Shown piece after piece: positions 7,989 through 15,694 of a stretch of DNA of 64,000 bases (positions within the stretch are counted from its first letter, which is position 1; the number at the start of each line of letters is the position of its first letter). This DNA is from Candidatus Eiseniibacteriota bacterium (GTDB lineage Bacteria; Eisenbacteria; RBG-16-71-46; CAIMUX01): the NCBI GenBank assembly GCA_020633975.1, contig JACKCR010000002.1, positions 1,302,001-1,366,000 on the forward strand. The letters run 5' to 3'. The translations under genes and the position numbers were made by a program. Under the pieces are notes generated by a model. That model was not told where the DNA came from, made no database searches, and worked only from the letters and a program-made list of their open reading frames with translations.

Positions 7989-9943
7989 GTGAGTTGCCTC
8001 CTTCGGAGCGGCAGCAGCACGAGGATCCCGCCCAACACCATCACCAGACCGCCGATCCAGTACCAACTGACGAGCGGGTTCCAGTAGAGCTTGAGACTCG
8101 CCCGATCGGCCTTCTCGTCGAACGAGGCCAGGATGAGATAGAGATCCGCCCCGAGCGTCGCATGGATCGCAACCTCGGAAGCGAGCTGCTGGTTCTTCTG
8201 ATACCAGTCCTTCCGCGGCTTCATCACGGCGACGTTGTGATCGTTCTTGGCCAGGAGCACGTCCGCGGAGATCCGCTCGACGCTCGGTGTCTGCTCCACC
8301 GCTAGACCTCGATAGGTGAGCGCGTAGTTCCGGAAGTGCCAGGTCTCCCCTCGACCGAGCGTCGTCTCCGACTCTTGGGTGAACGCCGCACCCGCGAACC
8401 CGATGAAGATGATGACCACACCGAGGTGGACGATGTACCCACCGTACCGCCGCTGGCCCTTCGTGAAGAGACGGAAGAACGCCGCGATCGGGTTCTCCCC
8501 CTGCGATCTCATCCGGGCCTGTATCCCCTGTTTGAACTCGGTGAAGATCGTCCCGGTTACGAAGGCGCAGAATCCGAACGTGACGAGAGCATAGGCATGG
8601 GTCACGCCGAAGATCAGGAGCACCGCGACCGCCGCGAGGAGGAGTCCCGCCGGAACGGTGAACACCTTGCTGAGCCCACTCCAGCTCGCACGACGCCACG
8701 GGATGAGCGGTCCCACCCCCATGAGGAAGAGGATGCCGAGTCCTACCGGGATCATGAACTGATTGAAGAAGGGCGGGCCGAGGCTGATCCGGTTGCCCTT
8801 GATCGCTTCGGTGAACATCGGGAAGAGCGTTCCCCAGAGGACGGCGAACGCTCCACCCAAGAGGATCAGGTTCCCGAAGAGGAACGCGGACTCCCGCGAC
8901 AGGTACGAGTCGAGGTGCTGCTGGCTCTTGAGCTCGTTCCGTCGCCAGATGATCAATCCGAGTGAAACGACGATCGACGCCAGCAGGAACCCCGCGAAGT
9001 AGTATCCGATGTTCGACTGCGCGAACGAATGGACGGACGAGATGAGTCCACTCCGCGTGATGAAGGTTCCCATCACGGTGAGGACGAACGTCGAGAGGAT
9101 GAGCACCATGTTCCAGATCTTCAGCATCTGCTTTCGCTCTTGGATCATGGCAGAGTGGATGTACGCGGTTCCGGCGAGCCAGGGCATGAACGAAGCGTTC
9201 TCCACCGGATCCCAGGCCCAGTACCCACCCCAACCGAGTTCGAGGTAGGCCCACCAACCGCCGAGGATGTTTCCGGCTCCGAGGAAGAGCCAGGCGACCA
9301 CGGCCCAGAGCCGAGCCTTCTTCAGCCAATCGTTGTCGAGCCGTCCGGAGACCAAGGCACCGACAGCGAAAGCGAACGGCACGGTGAACCCGATCATCCC
9401 GAGGTAGAGACAGGGCGGATGGATCACCATGGCCGGATGCTGGAGAAGCGGATTCAATCCCACACCATCCGGCGGAATGAAGTCCGCCCGGCGGAACGGA
9501 TTCGTTCCGAACAGAACGAGCGCAAGGAAGAACACCAAGACACTCATGAGCGTCGTCGTGGTCGGCGCCATGAGCCGAACGTGGTCCTTCCGGTGACGGA
9601 GCCCGACCAACGCGGTGTACATCGAGAGGAGCCATCCCCAGAAGAGGAGTGACCCCGACTGTCCGCCCCAGAGCGCACCGAGTTTGTAGAACGTGGGCAT
9701 GTCCCGGTCGCTGTTCCCCCAGACGTACTCCATCTGGTAGTCGCCCATGAGGAACGCGTAGACGATGCCGGCGCAGGCAACGGTGGTGAAGAACGCCGCC
9801 GCCCATGTCGCATGCCGTGCGGAGGTCTGAAGGTCCTCCCGCCCGCCACGGAACGCGAGCACGGAGAAGACGAGCGCGAAGGCCGCGCTGCCGAGCGCGC
9901 CCCACAGGGCGTAGTAGCCGAGCTGGATCATGTTCCCTCGCAT
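7985..9943 (-). CDS. ccmF: Cytochrome c-type biogenesis heme lyase CcmF
   Basis: About 652 residues with many membrane helices. The WWD domain is intact (WWAYLELGWGGYWAWDPVE), as are flanking His-containing loops (LLQHPAMVIHPPCLYLG; SVHSFAQSNIG), and there is a periplasmic C-terminal region. CcmF joins heme from CcmE to apocytochrome thiols. Starts: ATG 9943 follows GGGGTGGGGG; ATG 9931 follows GAGGGAAC and is equally plausible; a TTG further upstream is less likely. It overlaps the CcmH gene by 4 bases. A GC-rich hairpin lies just upstream of the start. Confidence 0.93.
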   Translation of the reverse strand: MRGNMIQLGYYALWGALGSAAFALVFSVLAFRGGREDLQTSARHATWAAAFFTTVACAGIVYAFLMGDYQMEYVWGNSDRDMPTFYKLGALWGGQSGSLLFWGWLLSMYTALVGLRHRKDHVRLMAPTTTTLMSVLVFFLALVLFGTNPFRRADFIPPDGVGLNPLLQHPAMVIHPPCLYLGMIGFTVPFAFAVGALVSGRLDNDWLKKARLWAVVAWLFLGAGNILGGWWAYLELGWGGYWAWDPVENASFMPWLAGTAYIHSAMIQERKQMLKIWNMVLILSTFVLTVMGTFITRSGLISSVHSFAQSNIGYYFAGFLLASIVVSLGLIIWRRNELKSQQHLDSYLSRESAFLFGNLILLGGAFAVLWGTLFPMFTEAIKGNRISLGPPFFNQFMIPVGLGILFLMGVGPLIPWRRASWSGLSKVFTVPAGLLLAAVAVLLIFGVTHAYALVTFGFCAFVTGTIFTEFKQGIQARMRSQGENPIAAFFRLFTKGQRRYGGYIVHLGVVIIFIGFAGAAFTQESETTLGRGETWHFRNYALTYRGLAVEQTPSVERISADVLLAKNDHNVAVMKPRKDWYQKNQQLASEVAIHATLGADLYLILASFDEKADRASLKLYWNPLVSWYWIGGLVMVLGGILVLLPLRRRQLT

Positions 9944-9953
9944 GGAGCCCCCA

Positions 9954-9970
9954 CCCCGCAAAGGGCGGGG
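9954..9970 (-). other. Hairpin between ccmE and ccmF
   Basis: Perfect 6-bp inverted repeat CCCCGC/GCGGGG with a 5-base loop, between the ccmE stop and the ccmF start. In the transcript it ends about 10 bases before ATG 9943, so it could affect ccmF initiation or mRNA stability. There is no U-run, so it is not an intrinsic terminator. Chance occurrence is possible in such GC-rich DNA. Confidence 0.35.
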
Positions 9971-9979
9971 GCGCTTGGA

Positions 9980-10444
9980 TCAGACGCCCGTGGACTTGGG
10001 CGACTGGACGGACGTTCCCTTGTCCTCTTCTCCCATCTCCGCCTCGTACTTCGACGGGCACTTCGCCATGAGGAAGTCGGCTTCGAAGTTGCCGCTGGCG
10101 AGCGTGCCCTCGACCACGACCTCACCGTTCTCCCCAAACGTGTCTGGGACGATCCCCTTGTAGGTCACCGGAACGGCGGTGACTCCGTCGGACATCTCGA
10201 AGCGGAGGACGAGTTCGTCCTTCTCGATCGTGCCGGGGACGACGTTCCCTTTCACCCGCAATCCGGCCAGATCCGCACCCCGGTCCTTCTGCACCAGTTC
10301 GGTGACGGTGATGTAGTAGACCATCGCATTCTTCGCGCCGCGGGCGACCAGGAACCCGACCGCGCTGAGGATGATGACGAATCCGATCAGGAATCGCACA
10401 CGTCCGGCCCGGCGGCCCTTGGTTTCCGGAGTAGTCTCGGTCAT
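9980..10444 (-). CDS. ccmE: Heme chaperone CcmE, CXXXY variant
   Basis: 154 residues: short cytoplasmic tail, one membrane helix (FLIGFVIILSAVGFLVA), then the OB-fold heme-chaperone domain (LAGLRVKGNVVPGTI; VPVTYKGIVPDTFGENGEVVVEG). At the heme-binding site, where classical CcmE has His in an H-x-x-x-Y motif, this protein has AKCPSKYE: Cys at about 129 and Tyr at 133. That is the CXXXY type known from Desulfovibrio-like bacteria and some archaea. The ATG overlaps the PHP gene stop (ATGA). A longer upstream frame is a shadow of that gene. Confidence 0.92.
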   Translation of the reverse strand: MTETTPETKGRRAGRVRFLIGFVIILSAVGFLVARGAKNAMVYYITVTELVQKDRGADLAGLRVKGNVVPGTIEKDELVLRFEMSDGVTAVPVTYKGIVPDTFGENGEVVVEGTLASGNFEADFLMAKCPSKYEAEMGEEDKGTSVQSPKSTGV

Positions 10445-11286
10445 GCAAAATCTCCACGAGTTCGCGCCGAAGGCCGGCGGGCCTCCAGCTCGTCCACGAT
10501 CTCCTGTCCCAAATCTATGGATCCCGGTGGGAGCTCCTGCTCTCTCGCCCCATGGTAGTCGCTTCCGCCCGTTTTCACGAGTCCCCACTGATCCGCGAGT
10601 TCCTCGAACGCCTTCACCTGCTCCGTCGAATGTGACGGATGGTAGACCTCCAGCCCTTCCAGCCCCAACGGCACCATGACCTCGAGGAGGCCGTCCAAGT
10701 CGTAGATCCCGGGATGTGCCAGCACCGCCACCCCGCCGGCGGCCCGAATCGCAGCGAGCGAACTCGCGAGCGGCAGGGTCGTCTTCGGTCGGCAGGCCGG
10801 AGCGCCATCGCCGAGATAGTGCTGGAACGCGTCGCCGTACGTACGCACCCAGCCACGCTCTACGAGTTCCTGAGCAAGATGGACGCGGCCGACGGAACCC
10901 CGCCCCGCCCGCTCCATCACCGGCTCCATGCGCGCCGGAATCCCGAGCTGCACGAGCCGACCGACCATCTCCTCCATCCGGCGGATCCGGTCACGCTTCA
11001 TCCCTTCGAGCACGTCCCGAAACTCCGCGTCCTCAGGGTCGACGAAGTAGGCGAGAACGTGCAGATCCTGCCCTTCGTGGGCCACGCTCAGCTCCGTACC
11101 GCAGATGAGGCGGATCCCCATCTCCTCCGCCGCACGGTGTCCTTCGCTCCAGCCGTCCACCGTGTCGTGATCGGTGATCGCGGCCACCGTGACCCCGTTC
11201 GACGCCAGCTCACGCACCAACTCCGACGGAGAGAGCCGTCCGTCGGAGCAGAGGGTGTGGAGATGCAAATCGATACGTCCGGTCAT
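10441..11286 (-). CDS. PHP-domain phosphoesterase (TrpH/RNase AM-like)
   Basis: 281 residues with metal-binding PHP motifs in order: DLHLHTLCSDG (residues about 6-16), AITDHDT (about 36), a central Glu (GTEL), AVLAHPG (about 188) and SDYHG (about 241). Family members hydrolyse nucleotide 3',5'-bisphosphates or trim 5' ends of RNA; the exact substrate is not shown. ATG 11286 follows GGGGAAG; a GTG three codons upstream is possible. It overlaps ccmE by 4 bases and lies about 80 bases after dnaE, so it may be read from either promoter. Confidence 0.85.
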   Translation of the reverse strand: MTGRIDLHLHTLCSDGRLSPSELVRELASNGVTVAAITDHDTVDGWSEGHRAAEEMGIRLICGTELSVAHEGQDLHVLAYFVDPEDAEFRDVLEGMKRDRIRRMEEMVGRLVQLGIPARMEPVMERAGRGSVGRVHLAQELVERGWVRTYGDAFQHYLGDGAPACRPKTTLPLASSLAAIRAAGGVAVLAHPGIYDLDGLLEVMVPLGLEGLEVYHPSHSTEQVKAFEELADQWGLVKTGGSDYHGAREQELPPGSIDLGQEIVDELEARRPSARTRGDFA

Positions 11287-11366
11287 CTTCCCCACTCACT
11301 TCGCGTTGGACGGGCTCCCGCACGCCGCGGCCCACAGAGCGATGTCGGCCCGCCAAAGGCGCGATG

Positions 11367-14300
11367 TCAGGCCCGGAGGGCGGTCTCCCCCGGGTCGACT
11401 CCGACTTCGCCAGGGCCCGCCGCCGACCCGAGACCGGCGGCCGCATCCGGCCCATTGGCCGGACCTACGTCGCTGGGATCTCCTCCGTCGGCCGGATTCC
11501 GCCCATTGGACTCCCGAACCCCACTCGCGGCTCCCCCGCCGCGCGGCGCGCGGCCGAAGACGTCCTGGCTGCGGAACCCGTCCCGCTGGCCAACCGTCAA
11601 TCGTACCGCATCTGGTCCCAGGATCTCCCGAAGTCCTTCGACAAGATCGCTGCTCGGCTCCACCTCGAGGGAGCGGGATTTGACGATCACGCCCTCGAGC
11701 TTGCGGTGGTCGACATGGAGATAGACCGGGCATCCTCCACTGTGACCCGTGAGGCATTCCTTCACGCTCTGGAGCAGGGCGTCCTCAGCCGCGGTCGCAA
11801 CGGCCACGTGGAGCGAGAGCTTGCCGCGCTCGAACATCGCGGCGAGTCCCTGCACCTCCTCCACGATCAGCTTCGGCTGCTCTTCCTTCCGCCTCGACAG
11901 CTTTGCCTTCACGTAGACGGGGCCACCGGCCTCCAGATGCGGCCTGGCGTACTGGAGTGGTTCCTCGAAGCAGAGCGCGTCGACCGTCCCCGAGGCGTCC
12001 TCGAGGGTGAAGAAGGCCATCGACCGCCCTTTCTTGTCCTGGGAGACCTTCACCTGGATCGGAAGGCCGAGGTAAATCGATCCCTCCCCGGAGTCCGTCG
12101 TCCGGGCCTTTCCACATGGAATCGCGTTGATCTGCTCGGCGAGCGCCGCATGGCGGTCGAGCGGATGCCCGGTGAGGTAGAAACCGAGCGCCGACTTCTC
12201 GCGCTCGAGCTTGTCCGCACTCTCCCACTCTTCGCGATCCGGCAAGGGAGGGCGGGGCGACGCGCCCCCGCTGTCGCCGAAGAGGGAGACCTGCCCGAGT
12301 TCGCGCTCCCGTCGTCTACGGGCGGCCCACTCGAGGACGGTCGGCAGCCCTTCGAAGAGGCGGGCCCGAGGCTCGCCGAATGCGTCGAGTGCACCGGCCT
12401 GGATGAGCGCTTCGAGACACTTCTTGTTCACGGCGCTCGTGTCGACCCGCTCTGCGAGGTCGTGGAGCCCCAGGAACGCGCCCCCCTGCTCGCGCGCGTG
12501 GACGATCGCCGCGACGGCACCATGCCCCACACCCTTCACCGCGCCGAGCCCGAAGCGGATCTTCCCGTTCGTCGCGCGGAACCCGTCTTCCGACTCCCCG
12601 ATGGACGGCGGAAGCACTTCGATCTCCATCCGACGCGTTTCGGCGAGGAGGATGAGGAGTCGATCCGGCTTCGACATTTCGGAGGTGAGGGCGGCGGCCA
12701 TGAACTCGACCGGGTAGTGCGCCTTGAGGTAACCGGTGTGGTACGCGACGAGAGCGTATCCGGCGGAGTGAGACTTGTTGAATCCGTACCCCGCGAAGTG
12801 CGCCATCAGATCGAAGACGGTAGCCGCGACATGCTCGGGCACCTTCTTCTCGACCGAGCGTTCGACGAACGTGGCCCGGTGCGCGGCCATCACTTCCTTC
12901 TTCTTCTTCCCCATCGCGCGCCGGAGCAGGTCGGCTTCGCCGAGCGAGTAGCCGGCCATGGCCGACGCGATCTGCATGACCTGCTCTTGGTAGACGATGA
13001 CGCCGTACGTGTCGCGAAGGATCGGCTCCAGGACCGGATGCTCGTAGACGATCTTCTTCTCGCCCTGCTTGCGGAGGATGAAGTCGTCGACCATGCCGGA
13101 TCCGAGTGGGCCTGGACGGTAGAGCGCGTTCATCGCGATGAGGTCGTCGATGACCTGCGGCTTGAGCTTCCGGAGGTACTCGACCATTCCCGACGACTCG
13201 AACTGGAACACGCCGACCGTCTCGCCGCGGCCGAAGAGCGCGAACGTCTCGTCGTCGGTCAGTTCCAGCGCATCGAGGTCGACCTCGATCCCGCGCAGGG
13301 AGAGCATCCAGAGACAGTCTTCCAGCACGGTGAGCGTGCGGAGACCGAGGAAGTCCATCTTGAGCAGCCCGATCTTGTCGCACGCGACCATGTCGAACTG
13401 AGTCGTGATTTCCTCTTCGCCGGCCCGGTGGAGCGGAACGTACTCGGTGAGGGCGGACGGCGTGATGATGACGCCCGCCGCGTGCGTCGACGCGTGCCGG
13501 GAGAGCCCTTCCAGGACGAGCGCGATCTCGATCAGCTCCTTCACCTGCGGATCGTTCTCGTAGCGCGCGGCGAGATCGGGCGACTTTTCCAGCGCCTTCG
13601 CGAGTTTGATGCCGATCTCTTCCGGCACCATCTTCGCGAGATGGTCGACGTCCGCAGGGCTCATCCCCATGACGCGGCCGACGTCCCGCACCGCCGCACG
13701 TGCCGCCATGGTTCCGAACGTGATGATCTGACAGACGTTCTCGATGCCGTACTTCTCGACGACGTACTGGATGACCTTGCCGCGTCCACGGTCCGAGAAG
13801 TCGACGTCGATGTCCGGCATCGAGACGCGTTCGGGGTTGAGGAACCGCTCGAAGAGGAGCTGGTAGCGGATCGGGTCGATGTTCGTGATCCCGAGACAGT
13901 AGGAAACGAGGCTCCCTGCCGCCGAACCTCGTCCAGGACCGACGGGCACGCCGATGGAACGGGCGTACCGGATGAAGTCCTGCGTGATGAGGAAGTAGCC
14001 CGAGTACCCCATCTGCTTGATGATGCCGAGTTCGAAGTCGAGCCGATCGGTGAGCTCGGTCGTGAGTTCGTCATAGCGTTCCGCGAGACCGTCGCGACAG
14101 AGCTTCTCGAGGAAGTCGTCGAGCGAATCGAACTCGTCCGGCTTCGGGAACGGCGGGAGCTTGAGCTTCCCGAACTCCATCTCGACCTTGCATTGGTCAG
14201 CGATCCGGACCGTGTTCTCGAGCGCTTCGGGATACTCCTCGAAGAGGTCCGCCATCTGGTCGGGAGACTTGAGGTACATCTCCCGCGTCTCGAACCGGAA

Positions 14301-15020
14301 GCGACGCTCGTCGACCTTCTGCGCCGCGGTCTGGATGCAGAGGAGCGCGTCATGCGCGTCGGCGTGGTCTTCGAGCAGGTAGTGCACGTGGTTCGAGACG
14401 ACGAGCGGAACGTCCATCTCCTGGCCGAGGTCCGCGGTGTGCTTCACGAGCGCTCGGTGATCGGGCAAGCCGTGGTCGACGAGCTCGAGGTAGAGGTCCG
14501 GACCGTAGATCTCCTTCAGCTGGGCGAGCCGCTCCCTGGCTTTGTCCCAGCGGTCCTCACGGAGGTACCGACTCACTGTTCCGCTGAGAGCGCCGGAGAT
14601 CGCGATCAAGCCGTCCTTGTGCTCGGCGAGTTCCTCCCACGTGACTTCCGGCGGGTGCGGACTGTCCCCGAGATAGCCCCGGCTGACGAGCTTCATCAGA
14701 GTGAGGTAGCCGAGGTCGTTCTTGGCCAGGAGGACGAGGGAGTCGTGGAGGTGGATCCGATAGCGTAGTTCGTCCCAGTCTCGAGGCCGTTCGGGCACGG
14801 GGGTGCGCCGGACCAGGATCTCGCACCCTAGGATCGGGCGGACGCCAGCGGCCGTCGCTGCTTCGTAGAACTCGACGGCCCCGAAGAGGTTGCCTCGATC
14901 CGTGAGTGCCACCGAGGACATTCCGAGCTCCGCGCACGACTTGACCAAGTCGGGGATGCGGCAGGCTCCGTAGAGGAGGCTGTAGTGGGAGTGGGTATGC
15001 AGGTGGACGAAACCGGACAC
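11367..15020 (-). CDS. dnaE: DNA polymerase III alpha subunit
   Basis: 1217 residues, a DnaE-type replicative polymerase. N-terminal PHP domain (HLHTHSHYSLLYGACRI), palm with catalytic PDIDVDFSDRGRGKV (about residue 405), the GPGRGSAAGS element, thumb/fingers (LYRPGPLGSGMVDDF), helix-hairpin-helix region and OB-fold (IQVKVSQDKKGRSMAFFTLED). GTG start at 15020 with GAGG eight bases upstream. The last 50 or so residues form a Gly/Ala/Pro/Asp-rich tail (NGRNPADGGDP.. ending GETALRA) with an imperfect internal duplication, which is not part of the conserved enzyme. Confidence 0.96.
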   Translation of the reverse strand: MSGFVHLHTHSHYSLLYGACRIPDLVKSCAELGMSSVALTDRGNLFGAVEFYEAATAAGVRPILGCEILVRRTPVPERPRDWDELRYRIHLHDSLVLLAKNDLGYLTLMKLVSRGYLGDSPHPPEVTWEELAEHKDGLIAISGALSGTVSRYLREDRWDKARERLAQLKEIYGPDLYLELVDHGLPDHRALVKHTADLGQEMDVPLVVSNHVHYLLEDHADAHDALLCIQTAAQKVDERRFRFETREMYLKSPDQMADLFEEYPEALENTVRIADQCKVEMEFGKLKLPPFPKPDEFDSLDDFLEKLCRDGLAERYDELTTELTDRLDFELGIIKQMGYSGYFLITQDFIRYARSIGVPVGPGRGSAAGSLVSYCLGITNIDPIRYQLLFERFLNPERVSMPDIDVDFSDRGRGKVIQYVVEKYGIENVCQIITFGTMAARAAVRDVGRVMGMSPADVDHLAKMVPEEIGIKLAKALEKSPDLAARYENDPQVKELIEIALVLEGLSRHASTHAAGVIITPSALTEYVPLHRAGEEEITTQFDMVACDKIGLLKMDFLGLRTLTVLEDCLWMLSLRGIEVDLDALELTDDETFALFGRGETVGVFQFESSGMVEYLRKLKPQVIDDLIAMNALYRPGPLGSGMVDDFILRKQGEKKIVYEHPVLEPILRDTYGVIVYQEQVMQIASAMAGYSLGEADLLRRAMGKKKKEVMAAHRATFVERSVEKKVPEHVAATVFDLMAHFAGYGFNKSHSAGYALVAYHTGYLKAHYPVEFMAAALTSEMSKPDRLLILLAETRRMEIEVLPPSIGESEDGFRATNGKIRFGLGAVKGVGHGAVAAIVHAREQGGAFLGLHDLAERVDTSAVNKKCLEALIQAGALDAFGEPRARLFEGLPTVLEWAARRRRERELGQVSLFGDSGGASPRPPLPDREEWESADKLEREKSALGFYLTGHPLDRHAALAEQINAIPCGKARTTDSGEGSIYLGLPIQVKVSQDKKGRSMAFFTLEDASGTVDALCFEEPLQYARPHLEAGGPVYVKAKLSRRKEEQPKLIVEEVQGLAAMFERGKLSLHVAVATAAEDALLQSVKECLTGHSGGCPVYLHVDHRKLEGVIVKSRSLEVEPSSDLVEGLREILGPDAVRLTVGQRDGFRSQDVFGRAPRGGGAASGVRESNGRNPADGGDPSDVGPANGPDAAAGLGSAAGPGEVGVDPGETALRA

Positions 15021-15226
15021 GGACGGAACCTCACAAGTCCTTTTGCATCATATGGTTGAAATCCGAGCAGGAGTCCTTTGGTTTTCCAAGGTACCACCCC
15101 GTCCCTCGGTCTGACAGGCATATGTCCTAACGGCAAGGGGCGGTTGCAGCTCGGCCGTCGATCTTCTAGCTTCTTCTGTGCAGGCGCCGGAAGCGCCGGA
15201 AGGCTCAAAGGAGGTTCCCGAGTCCC
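15021..15226. promoter_or_regulatory. Divergent intergenic region of dnaE and the 15227 gene
   Basis: 206 bases between divergent genes, with a locally AT-richer patch (15041-15090). A TATGAT hexamer (minus strand, 15052-15047) is placed well to be the dnaE -10 box, but I find no good -35 at 16-18 bases. A short hairpin (CCTTTGG/CCAAGG, loop TTTT, 15075-15091) lies beside it. A strong SD, AAAGGAGG (15207-15214), serves the plus-strand gene with a 12-base spacing. Confidence 0.35.
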
Positions 15227-15694
15227 ATGAAACGACTACTCTCGTCCTGGCGCCGCGCCACCACACTCCTCGTCCTCGTCTCCTTCCTGCACGTCCCGCT
15301 CGTTCCTCTCGTGCCGGCCGCGCAGGCGGAAGACAACACGATGATCCGGATCTCGAAGAGCACGGTCTACGGCGGACTCCTGGGACTTCTCCTCGGCGGA
15401 GCGGTCGCGATCGTCGTCGATGACAACCGGGACAAGCCGATCCGCTGGGGCTTGGTCCTCGGCATGTTCGGCGGCTTTGCCTATGGCGTCTACTCCGCCA
15501 GCACCGGCCGGGACGACTTCTTCCTTCGCGAAGGCGACGGAATCGATCCGGGGCGGTACCGTCTGCCCGGACATCGGGACTTCAGCTCGGCAGACGGTGG
15601 GGAGATTCCCGCCGCGTTCCAGGCGACGCCGCTCCGTGCAGAGGCGTCCGGCCGTTCCGAGTTCTCTCCCTTCGCGCACGCCCAGGCCGAGTGA
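15227..15694 (+). CDS. Small exported/membrane protein of unknown function
   Basis: 155 residues. Signal peptide with hydrophobic core (TTLLVLVSFLHVPLVPLV) and AQA-E cleavage site, then a Gly-rich hairpin of two short hydrophobic segments (GGLLGLLLGGAVAIVV and WGLVLGMFGGFAYGVY), then a polar C-terminus. The paired Gly-zipper-like helices could insert in a membrane. No family recognised. Start is fixed by AAAGGAGG upstream. Its stop overlaps the GTG of the sulfatase-like lipoprotein (GTGA), so the two are probably coupled. Confidence 0.6.
   Translation: MKRLLSSWRRATTLLVLVSFLHVPLVPLVPAAQAEDNTMIRISKSTVYGGLLGLLLGGAVAIVVDDNRDKPIRWGLVLGMFGGFAYGVYSASTGRDDFFLREGDGIDPGRYRLPGHRDFSSADGGEIPAAFQATPLRAEASGRSEFSPFAHAQAE

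Noticed and set aside
11364-14768. Very long open frame on the plus strand across dnaE
   Set aside because: Antisense shadow of a clearly conserved gene in GC-rich DNA; product is Arg/Glu-rich with no family features. The same holds for plus-strand frames across smc (40527-44051) and hppA (54950-57307).
15021-15226. sigma-70 promoter for dnaE built on TATGAT
   Set aside because: A good -10-like hexamer is present but no acceptable -35 lies 16-18 bases away, so it is not called as a promoter.
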